Source: Stenopsyche tienmushanensis (taxonomy: Eukaryota; Arthropoda; Insecta; Trichoptera; Stenopsychidae). From it: a DNA stretch of 64,000 nucleotides. The notes beneath the pieces were generated by a model that saw nothing but the letters and a program-made list of their open reading frames with translations, had not been told where the DNA came from and made no database searches. The position numbers and the translations under genes were made by a program. Location of the stretch: positions 1,922,001-1,986,000 of the forward strand of contig WACJ01000503.1 of the NCBI GenBank assembly GCA_008973525.1. The letters run 5' to 3'. This document shows, piece by piece, positions 15,523 through 24,682 of the stretch; the first letter of the stretch is position 1, and each line of letters begins with the position of its first letter.

Positions 15523-15970
15523 CCGGGAGCACCAACCGCAGCAGAGCGAGTCAGGACGCAGTCGGGAGTCGGGTCGAGCCGGGACGCAGCCAGGAACACG
15601 CGCGAGCGGTCATCGAGTCATCGTCGTCGCGTCACAAAACGGGGTCGAGCGAGAGTACCCAACAATCAGACAAGGGAACATATGCCCGTCAGACATAGCT
15701 ACACATATTTCTTTTGAAATCTTTCTGGTGAAGAGTGAGACAGTGAAACATACATTTTTAAAGAAACAGTGAGTAGAGGACAGTCGACCGCACGGAGAGC
15801 TTATCGAGCGGCGATCTTACCCGCGGAGATCCAGCCGGGAGCCGGACGGCCGCCGCGCAGCAAAGCGGAAACGAGTACCGTTCGCTCTCTACCAATCGGG
15901 CGATGAATTCGTATTGCGCGCTGCGAACGTTCGCCTCCGACCTCCGCGTGTATGTTTTGAGTGTTTGAAA
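15523..15970 (-). promoter_or_regulatory. CpG-rich island, candidate internal Doa promoter
   Basis: Dense CpG sequence in otherwise AT-rich intron, directly upstream of the first shared kinase exon on the - strand. No clear TATA box. The + strand open frame at 15,470-15,772 lies over it and shows no domain. Confidence 0.4.
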
Positions 15971-17400
15971 TGTGAGTGTTTATGATGTAAAATGGTGTAT
16001 TTGTCAATTAAAAATCTGACAGAATCGTCCGTAACGATTCCGCTCATATCTCTCGAGGGAGTTAATAATATTTAAAAATTTACAACACATTTGAATCTTT
16101 TGCTTCCGACAGTTGTCTATTTATTTACTCAGATATGGATGAAATGAAACATATTAAATAAACAGTATAGAAATTCAATCTAAATCTCTGTTCGCGGGCA
16201 GTTTTCACTATTCATTATCTCGTTGTGGGTCATTTTCAAAGTGCGAGAAAAAAAAGACACAACATTATTTCTAGTGTAAATTTATATTGATATAAAATCG
16301 AGCGGCAAGTCACATTAGGTGTAATTTAGGAAAGCGTCTTATAAAAATAAGACTTGTCAATTTTAAAAACAAATGAAAATGAATCCACAGTAATATAATT
16401 TTGAACGATTCTCAAGTGAATTATAATAAACTCAAATGATTTTCCAATTTTAATATATTTTTCTGCACCTCAATTTTTTAAATGATGAACTTTCAATTTG
16501 AAAAATATACTCAATTTTCCATTTTCTATCTTTTTTGAAAAGGTTGCCCGAAAGAATTCTTCTACATTGATCTTTTTATACATTTTATTATATGATTTTT
16601 TCGACCGTCGTCGAAAACCCAATCGAGTCTCCGACACAGTCTATCGATCATAAGGTGAATTAAATATTTTACACAATTCTTCCTTCCATACGAATCGCAT
16701 CTATCGGCGCATACGGCGGCAGAAATTTAGACTGAACTTCTGATAATTATAAATCGTCACACATAATATCTATTTACAGAGAGGTAGTCTAGTCAGAAGA
16801 CCAGTACATTATATTGACTGAGAGATTCGAAAGAAAAGTAAAAAGTCCACATCCTCTACGGCGGAAGCTTGATTCCTTCGGCAGTCGGAGAAACATTGGA
16901 ATCGAAGGCAATTTTCCGCATCGTAACTCCAAAAGAATTCTTCCGTATTCATCTTTTTATAAATATTATTAGAGACTCAGCCCAATCTTGTGAGATGACA
17001 TTATTTGTCAGATTCTCCGAAACGAACGGGAGAACGAGGTCTGGCTTTCTTACGTGACAATATTAAATATAGTATACTGGTCCCCTGTAGCGGTTAAATG
17101 TGCGTATGCAACTTCTCCGGCTCAAATTCAGTTGAGTTTGCGAGGTAATACGATTAGGTCTGAAAGATACACTCAAAAGCGTTGCACTAGTAGGGAAAAA
17201 AACAACATCAAAATTGTTACTATTCTTCCGTATGATTGATTAGTATCGTCTAATGCAGATTTGATGTAATGACAATTATGCATGTGGAAAAATTCAACAC
17301 TGGGAGCTCAAACGCAACGTCACAGCGCAACCCGAAGTGCGAGCGAGAGTCCCCGAGTTTTCAGATATATTTTTTGACAAGTCTGCGAAGCGAAAAAAAA
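15971..17400 (-). other. Doa intron, no gene seen
   Basis: AT-rich sequence becoming CpG-richer toward 17.3 kb. Short + strand open frames at 16,869-17,532 lack domains and homology that I can recognise. Confidence 0.5.
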
Positions 17401-17740
17401 AAAAGAAAAACCGGCGGTGCGACGCGGAGACATCGGGAGACGGGAGAGCGTCCCGAGGATGTGCAGAAATCGGGTCACCGAGCGACGAGCGAGGTCGCGG
17501 TCTTCTTCCGCGCCGACGGTGTCGTTTTGTAAGTGAGCGGTTAGCGTATTTATTTCGGGAACGTGGCCACGCTGACGTAAACAAACATTCGCACTGAAAA
17601 TACGCGCCGACCTCCGCGGAAACGAGGCGGTCGTCGAAGAGCGTCGACCGGGCGTCCGCGGAGAGGCGGCGCGGCTCCGAAAGCGGGAGAAAAGCCGGGG
17701 GGGAAGCCCGGGGGAGGCTCGGGGCGGGCGCTCCACTTAC

Positions 17741-18988
17741 GGGCGGCGTCGCCGCGTTAACGTGCTTGGGGCGAGTCCGGGTCCGCGCGGGGGGCGCCGC
17801 GAGCGCCTGGCTCCTCGGCGCCGGGGGCTGGGCCTTCGGCGCCGGCGGCTGCTCGGACCTGCCGTAGGCCTCGTCGAGGGCGGCGTACTTGACGATCAGG
17901 CTCTGGATCTCCTTGCGGCGGTTCTCCCTCTCGCGGACGGCCGGGTCCGCGATCGGGGTCGAGTCGTCGTCGTCGTCGAGGACGGGCGCCCTCCGCTGCT
18001 GCCTGCCGAGGTCGATCGCCGCGCAGGACGCGCTCGTCCCGAGGGGCGCCGGCCGCCGCGGGGCGGGCGCCCCGTCCGCGTCGTCGAAGTCGACGGCGCA
18101 GAGGCGGAGGGCCCCGGGCCGGTCGCCGGTCTCGCTCCTGCCCGCGCGGGGAGTCCGCCCGCTCGCCGCCTTCGTCCTGTAGACGCTGTCGCGGTCCTTC
18201 CCGCAGGGCCGGCGGGCGGCGCCCGCCTCGGGCTGCGCGCATTCCCGCCTCCGCGTCGGGGGACCGACGGGAGTCTTGTCCCTCGCCGGGAGACGGGTCC
18301 TGTCGCCGAAGACGGCGGTCGTTATGCTCCTGACGATGCTCCGGGAGGCCGCCGGCTCGATCGTGCGCTCCCTGTCCTCGGGTTCCCCGTCTCTCTCCCT
18401 CTTTTCCTTCTCCTGCTCCCTCTTCCGGTTGGCGACTTTGTCGAGCACGGCCGAGTACTTGTCTTCGAGCCTGCTGCGGGTGGTGCCGAGCGCCGCGGTC
18501 GCCGCCGCCGCGTTGCGATTCGAGTCGGGCTCGCGGAGCGGACGGCGCTCGGGGGGGTCTTCGACGAGGCGCTGCTTGAGCCGGCTCCCGGAGAGGGTCG
18601 AGAGCGAGGGACGCGCAGAGTCCGCCTTGGGCCCCGCGAGGGCGAGAGGGGGAGTCCTCCCGCGCTGGTTCTCCGAGCGCGGGTATCGGCGGGGCCGCTC
18701 GTCGTGCGCCGGGCGGTTGTCCTCGTAGCGGCGGACGCTGTGCAGCACGGAGTCCTTCCTCGACTCGAAAAGCTTGAAGTCCTCGTAGCGAGGCCTGAGC
18801 GGGGCCGGCGCGTAGACGGAGAGGCCGGCGGAACGGTCGATCTTCTCGGACGGCCCCCTCCTCGTGAGGCGGCTGAGGAGGCTCGAGCAGCTGTCCGAGA
18901 GGAGCTGCGTGACGCTCGCCGTGGAGGAGCGGACGTAGCGAGATCGGCGGGTGGCGGCGTCTCCGCTCCCCGCCGTCCGGGACGCCAT
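17741..18988 (-). CDS. Doa: Doa alternative first coding exon 'C' (416 aa, candidate)
   Basis: ATG at 18,988 opens a 1248-bp frame ending in a consensus donor, CCC|GTAAGT, in phase 0, which fits the kinase-leader acceptor at 15,492. The predicted isoform is 783 residues. It begins MASRTAGSGDAATRRSRYV, then a serine-rich STASVTQLLSDSCSSLLSRL stretch, long Arg/Pro/Glu-rich disorder, a charged likely helical LEDKYSAVLDKVANRKREQ region near residues 178-196, a DDDD run near 340, and KEIQSLIVKYAALDEAYGR near 360. No known domain; it looks like an intrinsically disordered adaptor or localisation extension. Its extreme GC content explains the long open frames on other strands and frames here. Upstream near 19,331-19,341 is a TATA-like AT patch. 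Assignment to Doa rests on strand, position, donor and phase; an independent nested gene is the alternative. Confidence 0.65.
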
Positions 18989-19710
18989 CGCGGAGACGGG
19001 GGCGGCGGCCGGGAGTCGGAGCGCGCGCGAATCCGGCGCCCGCGCGGACGGGGATGAAACTGAAGATGCGCCGGATCCCGAAGAGTCTCCTCTCGGGAGA
19101 GAGCGCCGGCCGCTCGCGGCGTCCGACGCCGGGCTCCGGTGCCAAATATTGCCGCACTAAAAATATCACCAAGCCGGGAGAGCGAGCTCGCGAGCGGAAC
19201 GTCTCCTGCCCGTCGGCCGAGCGGCCCCCCCTCCCCGCGCAGGACGATCCGCCGGAAGGCCCGCTCGGGGGCGCGGCGCCCCTCCGCTCGGACGGGCGTA
19301 TTGATAGACGACGACCTTTCCGGCGGGGAGATAAATATACGCGGCGGAAGGAATCCGCCGGAGCGCTCCAGGACTGGGCCGATCGGAGTTTCGGCCGAGG
19401 GAGCGCATTTTTTTCGGAGCGGATCTCGAAATAGGGGCGCGCCCACGCCGAGACGGATGACATTGGTCAAGAAGAGCGAAAATATGCGAGCAGAAGCACG
19501 CGAACACCTGCGACGTCTATTTCGGGCGAGTCGTCCGCGGAGACGTCTTCCCGACGCGTCCGCGGAGACCGAGGGAGGTCCGCTCGGTCGCCCCCGAAGG
19601 GAGCGAGTCGCGAGGCGGAGCCCCGGGAGCGATCGCCCCGCGGTCTCGGCGGACGCGCGCGCCGCCGTCTCCCGGGCCGCGGGAGGGGCGACGCCGGAGG
19701 CCGGCCGCAC
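18989..19710 (-). promoter_or_regulatory. GC-rich region upstream of exon C, candidate promoter
   Basis: Open frames cross this stretch in several frames, but none has a convincing start. GATAAATATAC at 19,331-19,341 is a rare AT-rich island in GC-rich DNA and could be a TATA element about 340 bases before the exon C ATG. Confidence 0.3.
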
Positions 19711-19941
19711 CTGATCGGGGGGCGCCTCGAGTCCGCCGTCCGAGGCGGCGAAGATCGCGTCGCCCAGCGACGAGAGCAGCCTCGCGAAGTCTCCCCAGCC
19801 GCGGACGTCGAGCGCGCCTCCGAGGGCCGCCGTCCCGGAGGCCGAGAGCAGGGTCCGGACGCACGCGGAGAGCACGCATCTCGGACACCAGCACGGGACG
19901 AACATGGCGCGGCGACTGTCTCCGGCGATGCACTCGCGCAT
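19711..19941 (-). CDS. Doa: Doa alternative first coding exon, Cys-rich (77 aa, candidate)
   Basis: ATG at 19,941 starts MRECIAGDSRRAMFVPCWC and runs 77 codons to a CAG|GTGCGG donor in phase 0, matching the acceptor at 15,492. The predicted isoform is about 444 residues. Five cysteines fall in the first 27 residues, with a CWCPRC cluster followed by LSACVRTLLSAS, a mildly hydrophobic stretch, and an amphipathic DFARLLSSLGDAIFAASD segment. Such Cys clusters can be lipid- or metal-binding; that is inference. The surrounding frame stays open far beyond, but past the donor its composition becomes the uniform Arg/Ala/Pro mix of the shadow frames. The donor is not perfect and no homologue was recognised. 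Confidence 0.5.
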
Positions 19942-21176
19942 CTCGTGCAGACCGGCGAGATAACCCGAGGCGCTCGGCCCCTGCCCCGGACTCTCCCGAC
20001 CTCGGGGGTCGCGACGAGACTCGACAGCGACAGTCGCCGGGCGGCGCGGCGCCGCGCTCGACGCGTCCGCCTCCTGTCGTCGTCCGACTTCGCCGTCGAG
20101 CGCGCGTCCGAGACGCGACGGACTCGGTTGTGCGACGAAACGAGCAAAACAAAAACAAACTTCGGTTGCCAACTCTATTGTGGCGCAGCGGAACGCGAAA
20201 AATGTGCTCGGAGACGACGCAGAGCGAAAGTCCAAGTCGACGGAGGAGCGGAACGTTTCCAAAATGCGCCGTCCCGATCGAATCGTTCTCCGTCGGGCGA
20301 CGCGGCCGGGACGAAACCTCTCGCGGATGCGAAATGCTTCGATACAATGTGGCAAAAACGCAATCAAAAATCATACAAAGTTTAATCAAGACGGACTCTC
20401 GTACACGAAGATCGACAATACTTCATTTCTCCTCAAGTCGAGTGGTTTTCAAATTTTGTCCTGCGAGAAACGCATCGCGCATCTCTTCGGGAAGGCGACC
20501 GAGCCGACGAAGCGATCTACCGAAGAAGCTAAGCGAATGCCGAAAGACGGTCGTTCAATACTCGCAGTGACATTTTTCTACGCGTGGTATATTATTTTTT
20601 CGATTCTACAGAGCGGATGTTTATATCTGCTGCGACGATTGAATCATTATCTCGTTGGAAGAGTTCAAAATATTGGCACATGTGACCGAATTTAAAAATA
20701 AAAGTCGAGTTGTCACATTCATCCGCCGCGCGAGTCATCTGCGGGCGGAGAGGAGAAGCGACGTCAGTCGGCGCCTTCGGCACGTCGGAGAGTCGCGTCG
20801 ATGTCTGTCTCTCCGCGGCGAACAGAATCGGGATATAAATATCGTCGGGCCGCGTTGCCAAATATTCCGACCTCTCGGTCGGACGGAACGATCGGAGAGA
20901 GAGATCGCTCGACGTCTCTCCGATCGGGAACGAGAGCGTCGTCGGGGACGCTCTCGTCCGTCGGCGGCGACGCCCGCCTGAACGATCGCGAAACGGACGC
21001 AGAGATGATGGGTTGCGAAGGGTCAGAAGGAACGCTGACCTGAAAACGGCAGCGAGGTTGTTATTGTTTTAATGGTACACAATATGGCACTTTCATAGCT
21101 ATCGTTAAGAACGCACACAAACGGAGCAGTCGTGAGATCATGCACGGAATGACGCATTCTGCAGTGTTACGGTTAC
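19942..21176 (-). promoter_or_regulatory. CpG-rich region upstream of the Cys-rich exon
   Basis: High CpG from 19.94 to 20.35 kb and again at 20.7-21.05 kb, separated by more AT-rich DNA. A TATA-like GATATAAATATC is at about 20,830-20,841. No coding exon is supported here; this is a plausible promoter and 5' UTR zone. Confidence 0.3.
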
Positions 21177-22499
21177 GCAGGATGGGGCGGTCGACGAATG
21201 CCGAACCTCTTCGTGCGGCGGAGCGGGCGCGCACTCCTCGACGCCGACGGAGTTCCCCTCGGGGTCCGGCGCCCCGTCCCGGGCGGATCCGGCCGAACCG
21301 GGCCCGCCGGCGGAGCCCCGCGGCGAGTCGCGGTCGACGACGGGGACGCTCGTCGAGCTCCGGTCGCAGTCGACGGAGAAGCCGGAGGGGGGCTCCGCGC
21401 TCGGCTCGGGGCGGGTCGGAGACTCGCCTTCGCTCGGTTCTCCCCCGACGAACCCGGGGAGGTCCCCCGGCGGGGACGCGGGCGACGAGCTGTCGCGAGA
21501 GCGCGGAGACGACTCGTCGACTCCGGCCGGCGGGACGGGCGAGGCTTCGGTCTCTCCCCCGGAGCGCGGGGACTCCCCCCGGAGAGCGTCGAAGTATTCG
21601 ACGGCGCACGGCGAGGTCCCGTCTTCGGAGACGCCCGACTCTTCGACCTCCTCCCCGTCGAAGGGCCAGGTCTCGCTCGGATGCCCGCCGAACGGGCGGG
21701 CGTACGGCCACGGCGGAAACGGAGGGACCGCCGCCGGTCCGCCCTGCCGCGGGTCCGGAGGGAGGACGTCGTACGGCGGGACGAACGCGTCCTCGACGGC
21801 CAGGTAGCCGTCGGGGAAGACGACCCGGCCGGTCGGCTCCCCGTTGCCGTCGAACGCCATCGAGCAGTCGTAGAAGGGGTTGTTCAGGACGAGGGGCGGC
21901 GCCGGCCAGGGGACCGGCGGGCCGCAGTCGCACTCGAAGCGCTCGGGTCGAAACTCGGGAGCGTCCCGACGTTCGTCGGAAAAGTCTATCGGGACCGTCG
22001 AAAAATCGGGAGCGATCGGATAGTCGCCCGAGATCGGAAAGTCGGCCGAGAACGGATAGTCGTTCGCGAACGGAAAGTCGCTCGCGAACGGACAGTCGGC
22101 CGGGAACGGACAGTCGGCCGAGAAGGGAAAGTCGGCCGCGAAGGGAGGATCGGCCGAGATCGAAAAGTCAGGCGACGGAGGAAGCGCCCATTCCGAGGGC
22201 TCCGCGACGCCCCCCTCCTCCGACGGAGCGAAGTCGGCGCGGGCCGGCTCGAAGGGATCCGCGTCGGGGCGCAGCACGCGGGGCGGATTTCGATCGTCGG
22301 TCCCGCCGTTGTTGTTGGCGTCGTGAGGGGCGACGATCTTCACTCCGGGGGCGACGGGGATCTCGCCGAGCGAGAGGGCCTCGAGCCGAGGCGCCAGCGA
22401 GCGATCGAGGAACTGCGGGGGCCGGCAGCTGAAGAGGACGTTCCTGGGGGGCTCGCGCCGCCGGCGGGGGACCGGCGAGGGCGCGCCCTCCGCGGCCAT
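21177..22499 (-). CDS. Doa: Doa alternative first coding exon 'B', Pro/Asp-Phe repeat protein (441 aa, candidate)
   Basis: The - strand frame is open from 22,697, but its upstream end begins with TTG. The first good ATG is at 22,499 (MAAEGAPSPVPRRRREPPR). Features in order: a FSCRPPQFLDRSLAPRLEAL segment near residue 24; GVKIVAPHDANNNGG; an acidic stretch; a tandem 6-residue repeat of the FPFSAD type (about ten units); a GPPVPWPAPPLVLNNPFYDC segment; then Ser/Pro/Glu-rich disorder. A donor-like TGC|GTAACC at 21,177 would end it in phase 0 for the acceptor at 15,492, where GC content also drops. Otherwise the frame reaches a TGA at 21,138, so this could be a separate nested gene. No known domain. 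Confidence 0.5.
21980..22170 (-). repeat. 18-bp coding minisatellite (6-residue units)
   Basis: About ten diverged 18-bp units encode hexapeptides such as SADFPF, PADCPF, ANDYPF on the - strand. Unit edges keep the reading frame, which supports exon B being translated in this frame. Confidence 0.8.
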
Positions 22500-23147
22500 C
22501 GCGTTCGGACGCGAGGCTACTTCCTCAGGGGACGGCCGTCGGGCGCCGGGAACCGGACTCCGCGGGGGCCGAGCGCCGCCGGGGGGCGTCGGCGACGGCG
22601 AGCGAGTCGGACATGTCCGAGAGGACTCCGCCGCGAGGAGAGACGCTCGCGCCGGGCGGCGGCGGCTGCGTACTGATGAAAATAGTTCACCGACCAAAAT
22701 AGACCCCCTTTCCGAGGCGAGAGGAGTCCCTCCGTCGCCGCTCTCGGCGAGCGCCGACGTCGGCCTCGGCCTCGCGCGGGAGAGCGTCCCCGCAGGGCCG
22801 CCCTCCGAGGGGCCGGACTCCGGACTCGGGGGAGCGCGGAGAGTCCGCGGAGAGCGCGCGCGGGACGGGAGTCTCCGTTCGCGGACTCGGTTCCCGTCGT
22901 CGTTTCGCTCCGTCGGCGGCGAGACGACGGGCGACCGATCTTCGGCGAAGCGCGCGTCGCGAAGATCCCGCGGAAGGATTTCGCATCAAGCGAGTATCGA
23001 GTGAACGCTAAATTTAACCCGACGTAAAATGCGGGCGTGTGATGTGTGCGAGAGCGCGCGTGTGAGGTCGGAGGCGGCAGTTCGAAGGCGAGAGTGCGCT
23101 CTACATGTTTCGAAAGGTAAAGGAATCGAAAATGCAATCGGACTGAC
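22500..23147 (-). other. GC-rich upstream region of exon B and intron after the RS exon
   Basis: GC-rich to about 22,980, then less so. Several short - strand frames overlap; none has a supported start plus donor. Likely holds exon B's 5' UTR or promoter. Confidence 0.35.
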
Positions 23148-23301
23148 CGAGTTCGGCGGCTGATGGTCTTCGACATGGCGGTGCTGGCGAGACGGCGACC
23201 TCTCGTCCCGGTGGCGGTGGCGCCTCCTCCGGTTGGACGTCGGCGAGCGCCGATGCGACCTCTTCGAGCGGTCGTGTCTGCGGCGCCATTCGTGCTCGGA
23301 G
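23148..23301 (-). CDS. Doa: Doa arginine-serine (RS) exon
   Basis: 154-bp internal exon with acceptor CCGTTTCAG and donor TCG|GTCAGT; phase 2 in, phase 0 out. It encodes SSEHEWRRRHDRSKRSHRRS, then a basic RRRRHRHRDERSPSRQHRH run and VEDHQPPNS. This is the RS-rich spacer typical of CLK/DOA kinases before the catalytic domain, used for nuclear-speckle targeting and SR-protein binding. The phases join the upstream exon 52,266-52,402 (AG|C, serine) to the kinase leader at 15,492 without a break, giving a 464-residue standard isoform. Two upstream alternative starts (23,486-23,625 and 23,820-24,682) also end in phase 2 and can splice here. Confidence 0.88.
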
Positions 23302-23485
23302 CTGAAACGGAGACGGCGAAGGATGCCATTATTCAAAATTTGCGGCGGGCCGAAGGGATGCGCGAACCTTTCGGCCGAACCGAAACGTCGCGATCGAAAT
23401 CCGCGGACGGCTCAGTCGGCTCGCGGCGCGCGACGCGCTCGGTGCGGCTCCGGGCGGACGTCGCGCGGCGTCGCGGGGCCCTCAC

Positions 23486-23625
23486 CGACGGTCGACGGGA
23501 TCGTCCCCGCCGTCGAGTTCGACGCGTCCCATGGCGGCCAGGATGCAGGACCTCTCCGCGGGATGGACGAGGGCCCCGACGCAGAGCGCGTCCAGACACT
23601 TCCGGAGGAAGGCCCCGAGCCGCAT
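23486..23625 (-). CDS. Doa: Doa alternative first coding exon, short hydrophobic/Cys (46 aa, candidate)
   Basis: ATG at 23,625 gives MRLGAFLRKCLDALCVGALV, then HPAERSCILAAMGRVELDGG and DDPVDR. It stops at a donor, GTCG|GTGAGG, in phase 2, the phase needed by the RS exon 184 bases downstream. The predicted isoform is about 465 residues. The N-terminus is amphipathic to hydrophobic with three cysteines. This frame is not the frame of exon A just upstream, and it stays open further 5', so the start is a choice between this ATG and a longer form. It was missed by longest-frame logic because another frame is longer here. Confidence 0.5.
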
Positions 23626-23819
23626 GACGGCGGCCCGTCGCGACGCCGAGCTCCGGGCGGACTGCGACCGGCGGCGGACGGAGGGCGGCCGCTCCGCCCG
23701 CGCGCGACACGTGACGGAGCGGACGCCGAGGAGACGCCGCCGCCGGTCGCGGGCCCGCCGAGACCGCCGGGCGGTCGGATCGCGCGTCGCGGTCCGAGAG
23801 AGTTCGGCTGAGAACGTAC

Positions 23820-24682
23820 GAGGCGCTCCACTCGTGCTCCTCCAGCCGGTTCCGGAAGACGGTCGACTTGGGCGTCCACGACGCCATCGTCAGGTACATG
23901 GCGGGGAGGCCGGACGCCCCGTCGCGGGCCTCCGGGGGGCTGTCGCCGAGCGCGACTCCGCTGTCGGGGGTGCTCCAGCCGTCGACGGGCTCCGCCGTCG
24001 CCAGGACGCGCCGGCTCCCCCTCGGCCGGTCTTCGCGCGTCGGCGCCTTCCTCTCGGCCCTCCCGCGCTCGCTCCCCGGCGAGGCGCGCTCGGCCCCCGT
24101 CCGGTCCGCCGGCGCGGCCCTCCGGGCGTCGTCCGCGGGGATCCTCGCGCGCAGCTCGTCGAGCGACTTCGCGGCGAACGTCGGACGCTCCCTCCGATCC
24201 GCCGCGGTCTCGTCGCGGACGTCCCCGCGGACCTCGGCCCCGGCGGCGATCCTCGCGAAGATCCGCCCGCGCCCGTCCGGCTCCCGCCGCCCGCCGGGCT
24301 CGGGCGGGGGCGGGCCGCCGTCCCTCCGGTCCGGCGCGGGGTCCCTCCTGCGGGAGGCCTTGTCGAAGTCGGCGTTCCTCTCGAAGGCCGCCTCGAGGGC
24401 GGCCCTCCTCTCTCGGAGGGTGTCGCACCGGGCGATGAGAGCCCTGCCGTCGGACGCCGCCCAGGACGTGGGGCCGGGACGGGCCGCGTCGGGCGCGGCG
24501 GCCCTGTCGAAGGCCGCCCTGAGAGCCGCGCGCCTCTCCCGGAGGCTGATCCCGGAGAGCTCTCGCGCGGGGACGGCGCGCGTCTGGGAGTCCGCCGCCG
24601 GCGCCCTCGCCGCTCGGAAGCTGCGGAACTCCCGGTTGAACTCCGCGTTCAGGGAATAGTTCGGCATCCGCGTCGTCACCAT
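23820..24682 (-). CDS. Doa: Doa alternative first coding exon 'A' (287 aa, candidate)
   Basis: ATG at 24,682 begins MVTTRMPNYSLNAEFNREF; a second ATG five codons later is also possible. Two copies of an LRERRAAL-x-AAF-x-R motif occur near residues 47 and 91, followed by Pro/Arg-rich disorder, KSLDELRARIP, and a less charged GLPAMYLTMASWTPKSTVF segment, then EEHEWSAS. A donor-like GCCTC|GTACGT at 23,820 ends it in phase 2, correct for the RS exon at 23,301, giving about 706 residues. The open frame continues past this to 23,333, but with shadow-like composition. The last nine residues before the donor (LEEHEWSAS) echo the SEHEW start of the RS exon, probably by chance. No recognised domain; the donor is moderate. 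Confidence 0.5.

Noticed and set aside
17757..19463. A 568-codon - strand frame overlapping exon C
   Set aside because: Different frame from the MASRTAG frame; ends without a donor fit, with shadow composition.
18322..20367. A 681-codon - strand frame
   Set aside because: It runs in one frame through the Cys-rich exon and then out of frame through exon C. Only the part 19,711-19,941 has a sensible start and donor.
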